From NCBI GenBank assembly GCA_030837265.1, contig JAUPKV010000031.1:1-10986 (forward strand): a DNA stretch of 10,986 nucleotides, written 5' to 3'. The first letter of the stretch is position 1. Every line of letters starts with the position of its first letter. The stretch is from Methanobacteriota archaeon (GTDB lineage Archaea > Halobacteriota > Methanosarcinia > Methanosarcinales > Methanosarcinaceae). Below, in pieces: positions 6,495 through 10,986 of this stretch. The position numbers and the translations under genes were made by a program. Under the pieces are notes generated by a model. That model saw only the letters and a program-made list of their open reading frames with translations, had not been told where the DNA came from and did no database searches.

Positions 6495-6967
6495 ACATGT
6501 TATAGTCACACTCTTATTAAAGGAGGGATTGATGAAGGAAAAGGGAAATAATGATTTGCACAGGTTTTTGATAGGAAATAGACAACTATTCAGCCTAGGC
6601 AAAACAAAAGTACTCGTTATCTTTAAAATAATAAGGAAACTCTGTATCGATTAAGCAAATTAATGTAATCAATTTTCTTAAGTTGTTGGTATGATCTGTT
6701 TTTTCTTTCTTCATTGATTCGTATTTGCACTTACACTCAAGATCGATATTAATGAACTGATTTTAGTAGGCAGGATAGTTCAAATACAGATCAATATAAA
6801 CCTTGCTCAGTTGAAACAAAAATAAGCACAAAACCAATTTTTGTTTAATATCAAAGTTAGACAGTAAAAGGCATAGTGTCTTTCATTATTTACTCAACTG
6901 TGTGAGTCTTACAATATTATTACTCGTTTCGAATATTATGAATAATTTCTTTTAGAAGGTGTAATTT
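6495..6967 (+). ncRNA. Long 5' leader of first OFA gene, conserved structured RNA candidate
   Basis: About 470 bases separate the predicted start from the ATG. The leader shares ordered islands with the second unit: GGAGG (6522-6526), TGCACAGGTTTTTGA (6557-6571), TCAGCCTAGGCAAAACAAA (6590-6608), a T-rich tract then TTTGCACTTA (6724-6733), CGATATTAA (about 6744-6752), ACAGATCA (6786-6793) and GAAGGTG (6955-6961). At 6561-6597 it folds as CAGG, TTTT, TGA, TAG, an 11-base loop, CTA, bulged T, TCA, G, CCTA, with paired TGA/TCA, TAG/CTA and AGG/CCT. A 10-bp AT inverted repeat, AAACAAAAAT (6814-6823) with ATTTTTGTTT (6837-6846), lies further down. It may act as a cis-regulator or release a small RNA; the ligand or signal is unknown. 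Confidence 0.6.
6532..6654 (+). CDS. Possible 40-codon leader ORF, doubtful
   Basis: ATG 6532 follows an unusually strong ribosome binding site, AAAGGAGGG (6519-6527), and opens a basic 40-residue frame (MKEKGNNDLHRF start, LVIFKIIRKLCID end). It overlaps the conserved hairpin at 6561-6597. In the second unit the aligned position has TTG and the frame stops after four codons (8680-8694), so the peptide is not conserved between the copies. It may be translated as a regulatory upstream ORF in this copy only, or be accidental. Confidence 0.3.
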   Translation: MKEKGNNDLHRFLIGNRQLFSLGKTKVLVIFKIIRKLCID

Positions 6968-8290
6968 ATGGCAGATGATGTCAAGGTATTCGGCATGCCT
7001 GCAGCATCCGGGCGTTGGCTCATGGTCCTGGTGGGCCTGATCATCCAGCTTTGTCTAGGTGCGATTTATGCATACGGTGTTGTGAGAGTTCCAATTACGG
7101 CTTATTTTAAGACTCTCGGTTTAAATCCGTCAGCAATGGACATGACCTGGCCGTTTATAACATTTCTCTTATTCTTTTCACTTGCTATGCCTTTGACTGG
7201 TCCTTACATTCAGAAAATTGGGCCCAAAAAGGTGTCTATGGTGGGGGGGGCACTCGTTGGAATCGCCTGGTTTGCAGCATCTTTTGCTACATCCCCGCTA
7301 ATGCTAATTCCCTTGTATGGTATCATTGGCGGAATTGGTGTAGGAATAGCTTATGGTTGTGGAATCGCAACCTCTGCTGCTTGGTTCCCTGACAAACGTG
7401 GTCTCGCTGTAGGGCTTACCGTATTAGGCTTTGGATTTTCTTCGGCGTTAATCACGCAGATAAATAAATTCCTGCTTGCCGGTGGAATGGACATAATGAC
7501 GGTTTTAAAAACATTCGGTATTGCTTTCTTTATCATTACGATTGTATTGTCACTTTTACTGGCGTTCCCACCGGTAGGCTGGTGTCCGACAGGCTGGACT
7601 CCACCGGCACCAAAAGCTGGAGCTATTCCAGGTGCTAACCTCACCCGGGATGAAATGGTAAAGACCGGTACATTCTACGGCCTGTGGTTGTGTTATACAA
7701 TCGGAGCGTTGGCTGGACTTACAGCTATAGGAATTGCAGGACCTGTGGGTCAGGATATGTTAAAAGGCGCTGGTTTAGATGTACCTACAGCAACGGCAAT
7801 GATTACAAACCTGATATTCCCCTTTGCTCTGGCTAACGGCCTGGGCAGACCAATATTCGGTTCTCTAACAGACAAGCTAAATCCAAGAAATACGGCTTTG
7901 ATAACATATGTGCTCATCATTGCAGCATGCTTGCTACTGTACACGAATTATGCATCTCAAACAGCCTACATGATCGGTTTCATTCTGCTCTGGGGTTGTC
8001 TTGGCGGATGGCTGGCAATAGGACCAGCTGCAACAGCAAATTATTTCGGAATCAAGGACTACTCGAAGAACTACGGACTTGTCTTTACAGCTTACGGTAT
8101 TGGGGCAGTGGTAGGTGGCATAGTCTCAGCACAGGCAAAAGATCTTCTGGGGGCTTACCAGCCATTCTTCCTGATAGTGGCCGCTCTCGCAGTAGTTGGA
8201 ATGATCTCGGCTGTTGTTCTGATGAAACCACCTCATGTGGACCTCTCCAAAACTTCTGCAGCCAGTGAAATGAAGAAGAGCTCAACTTAG
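6968..8290 (+). CDS. OFA-family MFS transporter (oxalate/formate antiporter-like), copy 1
   Basis: This is an integral membrane carrier of 440 residues with about 12 membrane segments, probably exchanging or co-transporting a small carboxylate. Family marks include the N-terminal GRWLMVLVG..QLCLGAIYAYGV block, GPKKVSMVGGALVGIAW (85-101), WFPDKRGLAVGLTVLGFGFS (139-158), NGLGRPIFG (291-299) and NYGLVFTAYGIGAVVGG (368-384). A Pro/Trp-rich hydrophilic loop (201-233, with C206) separates the two six-helix halves. R294 matches the substrate-binding Arg272 of Oxalobacter OxlT, but the position of OxlT Lys355 is Tyr376, so oxalate itself is an unlikely substrate. The ribosome binding site GAAGGTG (6955-6961) precedes ATG by 6 bases. 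A G8 run (7243-7250) lies in the coding sequence. It is about 90% identical to the next gene; substrate remains unknown. Confidence 0.92.
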   Translation: MADDVKVFGMPAASGRWLMVLVGLIIQLCLGAIYAYGVVRVPITAYFKTLGLNPSAMDMTWPFITFLLFFSLAMPLTGPYIQKIGPKKVSMVGGALVGIAWFAASFATSPLMLIPLYGIIGGIGVGIAYGCGIATSAAWFPDKRGLAVGLTVLGFGFSSALITQINKFLLAGGMDIMTVLKTFGIAFFIITIVLSLLLAFPPVGWCPTGWTPPAPKAGAIPGANLTRDEMVKTGTFYGLWLCYTIGALAGLTAIGIAGPVGQDMLKGAGLDVPTATAMITNLIFPFALANGLGRPIFGSLTDKLNPRNTALITYVLIIAACLLLYTNYASQTAYMIGFILLWGCLGGWLAIGPAATANYFGIKDYSKNYGLVFTAYGIGAVVGGIVSAQAKDLLGAYQPFFLIVAALAVVGMISAVVLMKPPHVDLSKTSAASEMKKSST

Positions 8291-8310
8291 CTCTTTTAAG
8301 TTTCTTTTTT
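8276..8310 (+). terminator. Terminator of OFA copy 1, overlapping the stop codon
   Basis: AAGAGC (8276-8281) and GCTCTT (8290-8295) form a 6-bp stem whose loop and arm include the TAG stop at 8288-8290. A run of six T follows at 8305-8310. The same arrangement recurs after copy 2. Confidence 0.65.
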
Positions 8311-8596
8311 GTTTATCATAAACAATATTAATATTTTCAATAATATATTAAAACTTATCAGCTTACAAGGAATTAATTATGAGTTGATCAAAAAACTAGT
8401 TTAATGTATTTTCATTATAGATATATAATTTTTATTTATAGATGCATATTAACCTTTTTGTAGATTTTTTCCGGATTGCTGAATTCAACAAGTCTCAGGG
8501 ATCTGATTTCACTATTTATATGATTAATTATGATGTGACTTTTTAAATAAATTTATATAAATCGTCAAATAATACGCTAATTATAATTATTAATTC
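8311..8596. other. AT-rich spacer between the two OFA units
   Basis: No coding frame of note and no match to the spacer upstream of the first unit are visible until about 8578, where similarity to the region before the first promoter begins. It contains several AT runs (ATAGATATATAATTTTTATTT near 8417-8437) but no gene-like feature. Confidence 0.5.
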
Positions 8597-8622
8597 TGAT
8601 AATTATCATCAAATTTAAATAG
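8597..8622 (+). promoter_or_regulatory. Promoter of second OFA unit: palindromic operator plus TATA box
   Basis: TGATAATTATCA (8597-8608) is a perfect 12-bp palindrome ending 4 bases before box A ATTTAAATAG (8613-8622), followed by GGGG. Its position over the TFB/BRE region suits a repressor or activator site. The first unit has an imperfect version at the same distance. Start would be near 8645. Confidence 0.65.
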
Positions 8623-8644
8623 GGGGAAAAAGAGTAAAATTAAC

Positions 8645-9094
8645 CGTTAGATAATCATTAGAAGGTGATGGAGGTATTATTGAAAAAAAGTTAAACAAAA
8701 TCTGCACAGGTTTTTGAGATAAGGTAACTTTCAGCCTGGGCGAAACAAATCCAGTAGCGATCATTATAAGGTTCGTGAGCAAGAATTTGTGAATTGTTAT
8801 TAAAAACTGCGTCTATTGGTTTTGTTTTTCTTATTCTTTGACAGTCTTTGCACTTATATGTTCCATGAAACCGATATTAACATACACATCTGGGAAGGCT
8901 GAACAGTTACATGTACAGATCAGCATGGACTCACGCATTTGAGGCACAAATCAGTAAAAGAAGCATTATAACTCAAATTCAACTTTAGGCTTTTAAAGGC
9001 TTAATGTCTCTTATCTCGGTTAATGCGTCAGTCCTGGAAATCGACTGTCCACATTGAATAAAATAGGAGAATCTCCTTCCGAAGGTGTTAACTT
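8645..9094 (+). ncRNA. Long 5' leader of second OFA gene, conserved structured RNA candidate
   Basis: About 450 bases, carrying the same ordered islands as the first leader: GGAGG (8670-8674), TGCACAGGTTTTTGA (8703-8717), TCAGCCTGGGCGAAACAAA (8731-8749), TTTGCACTTA (8847-8856), CGATATTAA (8872-8880), ACAGATCA (8915-8922) and GAAGGTG (9081-9087). The hairpin 8707-8738 reads CAGG, TTTT, TGA, GAT, AAG, GTAA loop, CTT, TCA, G, CCTG. The apical pair AAG/CTT replaces TAG/CTA of the first copy, which is a compensatory change. Next to the start, CCTT-CCG-AAGG (9075-9085) can hide the ribosome binding site, and competes with GGAG-AAT-CTCC (9066-9076). No long leader ORF exists in this copy. Confidence 0.6.
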
Positions 9095-10414
9095 ATGGCA
9101 GATGATGTCAAGATATTAGGTATGCCTGTAGCGTCTGGGCGTTGGCTCATGGTTTTGGTGGGCCTAACAATCCAGCTTTGTCTGGGTGCCATTTATGCAT
9201 ATGGGGTTGTAAGAGTTCCAATTACGGCTTATTTTAAAACTCTCGGTTTAAATCCATCAGCAATGGACATGACTTGGCCATTTATTACGTTTCTCTTATG
9301 CTTTTCACTTACTATGCCTCTGGCAGGACCTTACATCCAAAAAGTAGGGCCCAAGAAGGTGTCCATGGTGGGAGGAGCACTTGTTGGAATTGCCTGGTTT
9401 GCAGCATCTTTTGCTACGTCCCCATTAATGCTAATTCCATTGTATGGTATCATTGGTGGAATTGGTGTAGGGATTGCTTACGGTTGCGGAATTGCAGTTT
9501 CTGCTGCCTGGTTCCCTGACAAACGCGGTCTTGCTGTAGGGCTTACTGTATTAGGCTTTGGATTCTCTTCGGCGTTAGTTACGCAGGTAAATAAGTTCCT
9601 GCTTGCGGGTGGAATGGATATAATGACTGTTTTGAAGACTTTTGGAATCGCTTTCTTCATCATTACAGTTGTATTATCATTGTTCCTAGCGTTCCCTCCT
9701 GCAGGATGGTGTCCGACAGGATGGACTCCACCCGTACCAAAAGCAGGAGCCGCTCCGAGTGCTAACCTCACTCGAGCTGAGATGACAAAGACCAGTACAT
9801 TCTACGGCCTATGGTTGTGTTATACAATCGGATCTTTGGCTGGACTGACAGCTATCGGAATTGCAGGGCCTGTGGGTCAAGATATGCTGAAAGGCGCTGG
9901 CTTAGATGTACCTACAGCAACGGCACTGATTACAAGCCTGATATTCCCCTTTGCTCTGGCTAACGGCGGCGGCAGGCCAATATTCGGTACTCTAACAGAC
10001 AAGCTGAATCCAAGAAATACAGCTTTGATAACATATGTACTCATCATTGCAGCGTGCTTGCTACTGTACACGAATTATGCCTCTCAAACAGCCTACATGG
10101 TCGGCTTCTTCACTCTGTGGGGTTGCCTTGGCGGCTGGCTGGCAATTGCACCAGCTGCAACAGCAAGCTATTTCGGAACCAAAGACTACGCCAAAAATTA
10201 TGGGCTTGTCTATACAGCTTACGGTGTTGGGGCAGTGATAGGCGGCATAGTCTCAGCACAAGCCAAAGATCTCTTGGGAGCTTACCAACCATTCTTCCTA
10301 ATTGTAGCAGCTTTAGCTGTAGTTGGAATGATTTTGGCCGTTGTTCTAATGAAACCAGTAACGGTTGACTCCAAGTCTCCCGCATCCAGTGAAACGAAAA
10401 AGAGCTCAACTTAA
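9095..10414 (+). CDS. OFA-family MFS transporter (oxalate/formate antiporter-like), copy 2
   Basis: This 439-residue paralogue differs from the upstream copy at roughly 45 positions, mostly conservative changes within membrane segments (I/V, A/S) and in the central loop and the C-terminal tail. All family motifs are kept: WFPDKRGLAVGLTVLGFGFS, NGGGRPIFG with the OxlT Arg272 equivalent, and NYGLVYTAYGVGAVIGG with Tyr again at the OxlT Lys355 position. NGGGRP replaces NGLGRP next to the arginine, and C69 and F333/T334 replace F69 and I333/L334, which may tune substrate handling. The G8 run of copy 1 is broken here (GGGAGGAGC). Start is set by GAAGGTG (9081-9087), 7 bases before ATG. Both copies are intact and each has its own promoter, leader and terminator, so they can be expressed independently. 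Confidence 0.92.
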   Translation: MADDVKILGMPVASGRWLMVLVGLTIQLCLGAIYAYGVVRVPITAYFKTLGLNPSAMDMTWPFITFLLCFSLTMPLAGPYIQKVGPKKVSMVGGALVGIAWFAASFATSPLMLIPLYGIIGGIGVGIAYGCGIAVSAAWFPDKRGLAVGLTVLGFGFSSALVTQVNKFLLAGGMDIMTVLKTFGIAFFIITVVLSLFLAFPPAGWCPTGWTPPVPKAGAAPSANLTRAEMTKTSTFYGLWLCYTIGSLAGLTAIGIAGPVGQDMLKGAGLDVPTATALITSLIFPFALANGGGRPIFGTLTDKLNPRNTALITYVLIIAACLLLYTNYASQTAYMVGFFTLWGCLGGWLAIAPAATASYFGTKDYAKNYGLVYTAYGVGAVIGGIVSAQAKDLLGAYQPFFLIVAALAVVGMILAVVLMKPVTVDSKSPASSETKKSST

Positions 10415-10436
10415 CTCTTTTTCATTTGATTTTTTT
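10397..10436 (+). terminator. Terminator of OFA copy 2, overlapping the stop codon
   Basis: AAAAAGAG (10397-10404) pairs perfectly with CTCTTTTT (10415-10422) around a 10-base loop that contains the TAA stop (10412-10414). Seven T follow at 10430-10436. Confidence 0.7.
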
Positions 10437-10459
10437 GTTAATTACTGTTGATTCTAAAT

Positions 10460-10495
10460 CCACTATTCTGCCCACCATTTTTGGTTAAATAGTGG
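10460..10495. repeat. Nested inverted repeat downstream of OFA copy 2
   Basis: CCACTATT (10460-10467) pairs with AATAGTGG (10488-10495), and inside it ACCA (10474-10477) pairs with TGGT (10482-10485) around TTTT. This would form a two-step hairpin. It has no counterpart after copy 1. Confidence 0.55.
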
Positions 10496-10500
10496 AGAGA

Positions 10501-10530
10501 ACACTTTATCTCAAGTGTCATCTGGTTTTT
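10501..10530 (+). terminator. Hairpin plus T5, terminator-like
   Basis: ACACTT (10501-10506) and AAGTGT (10513-10518) form a 6-bp stem with a 6-base loop, followed by TTTTT at 10526-10530. Together with the nested hairpin just upstream it could be a back-up terminator for OFA copy 2 or the end of a small RNA. Confidence 0.5.
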
Positions 10531-10585
10531 AAAAAGTATTAACGGTTCTTAAAATTGCATATAATTTTTCAAAGGGTTTATTATC

Positions 10586-10596
10586 CTTATATATAA
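10586..10596 (+). promoter_or_regulatory. TATA box of the DUF1059 gene
   Basis: CTTATATATAA is a near-consensus archaeal box A. It predicts a start near 10618 and a leader of about 50 bases. Confidence 0.6.
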
Positions 10597-10668
10597 TAAA
10601 AATCATATATGTAACATTGAAAACGGGGTCAAGCGATAGTACTTTAGCAAAAATCCAGGAGTGAGTGT

Positions 10669-10866
10669 ATGCCAGATGATGAATACATGCTATTTTGCTG
10701 CAGCGACGTAGAACACCCATGTGAGTTCCGTGTTCAGGCAAAGACGAAGGAAGAAACAATGGAGCATGCTAAGGCTCATATGGCCAGAGAGCACGGCATG
10801 GAGGAGATTCCAGAGGAGACAGAACACAAGATGAAGGAATCGATAAAGCCTCTGAAGGTTAAGTAG
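10669..10866 (+). CDS. DUF1059-type small zinc-binding-like protein
   Basis: A 65-residue protein with AGGAG (10657-10661) 7 bases before ATG and a TAG-TGA double stop. The pattern C-C-S-D (10-13), P-C-E-F (17-20), K-E-E-T (27-30) and H-x3-H-x4-H-G (33-43) is that of the DUF1059 family, whose members are short, soluble and conserved in archaea and bacteria. C11, C18, H37 and H42 could bind a metal; this is inference from spacing. The charged C-terminus (45-65, many E and K) is probably helical or flexible. The function of the family is not known to me, and neighbours do not reveal it. Confidence 0.85.
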   Translation: MPDDEYMLFCCSDVEHPCEFRVQAKTKEETMEHAKAHMAREHGMEEIPEETEHKMKESIKPLKVK

Positions 10867-10896
10867 TGAAACTGAGATCAATATTGTTGAACGCGG

Positions 10897-10954
10897 TTGA
10901 GAAAATTTTCTCTCAAGTCTTAGCAGATTACTAAAAACAGTTGCGTGTGTTTTT
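10897..10954 (+). terminator. Hairpin downstream of the DUF1059 gene
   Basis: TTGAGA (10897-10902) pairs with TCTCAA (10911-10916); the core GAGAAAATTTTCTC is a 14-bp palindrome. It lies 30 bases after the stop. A T5 run (10950-10954) follows only after a further 33 bases, so the terminator role is moderate. Confidence 0.45.
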
Positions 10955-10986
10955 GATATTTAAAACTTACGAGGTTGCCTGCTTAT

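Larger units (their letters stand above)
6430..10436 (+). repeat. Tandem duplication of promoter-leader-OFA-terminator unit
   Basis: Unit 1 runs from about 6430 to 8310 and unit 2 from about 8578 to 10436. Offsets between matched landmarks stay close throughout: 2149 at the TATA box, 2146 and 2141 in the hairpin islands, 2123-2129 in the later leader islands, and 2127 at the ATG. The coding parts are highly similar, while leaders match only in islands, so selection on both protein and leader after duplication is likely. Confidence 0.85.

Noticed and set aside
1..10986. CRISPR array, tRNA genes, insertion sequences or prophage genes
   Set aside because: No regularly spaced repeats, tRNA-like cloverleaf segments, transposase motifs or integrase motifs were found on reading both strands.

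Overview
The window reads as a chromosomal segment of a methanogenic archaeon, almost certainly Methanosarcina or a close relative. The reasons are: an archaeal FEN-1 with a C-terminal PIP box; beta-RFAP synthase, an enzyme of methanopterin/sarcinapterin synthesis; a Cam-like gamma carbonic anhydrase; AT-rich promoters of the TATA/box A type; GGAGG/GAGGT ribosome binding sites; and long AT-rich intergenic regions with long 5' leaders. No rRNA, tRNA, CRISPR array, transposase or insertion sequence was found.

Layout. Bases 1-81 are the 3' end of an unidentified gene on the + strand. After a 454-base AT-rich gap comes a 100-residue protein that looks like a stripped-down TrmO/UPF0066 beta-barrel (536-838, +), then FEN-1 (1063-2079, +). 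Directly downstream is a wrecked cation diffusion facilitator gene (about 2098-2591, +) with at least three internal or terminal losses. Its remains abut the convergent gene for beta-RFAP synthase (2599-3555, -). Upstream of that, on the same strand, is GpmI-type phosphoglycerate mutase (3762-5309, -), followed by a leftover second carbonic anhydrase C-terminus (about 5574-5681, -) and an intact gamma carbonic anhydrase (5682-6236, -).

The right 40% is a tandem duplication. Each unit has a palindromic candidate operator, a TATA box, a leader of about 450-475 bases, an OFA-family (oxalate/formate antiporter-like) MFS transporter gene, and a terminator hairpin that overlaps the stop codon. The two proteins are about 90% identical by eye. 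The leaders are much more diverged overall but keep islands of identity. One island folds into the same hairpin in both copies with a compensatory change in the apical stem. The last gene is a 65-residue DUF1059-type small protein (10669-10866, +).

How the parts relate. FEN-1 (replication/repair), PGM (gluconeogenesis/glycolysis) and beta-RFAP synthase (C1 carrier synthesis) are housekeeping genes with no evident joint pathway. Carbonic anhydrase lies divergent from the transporter pair, so coupling of CO2/bicarbonate handling to carboxylate exchange is possible but only inferred. The most interesting material is the duplicated OFA unit with its conserved long leader RNA, followed by the two gene relics and the minimal TrmO-like protein.
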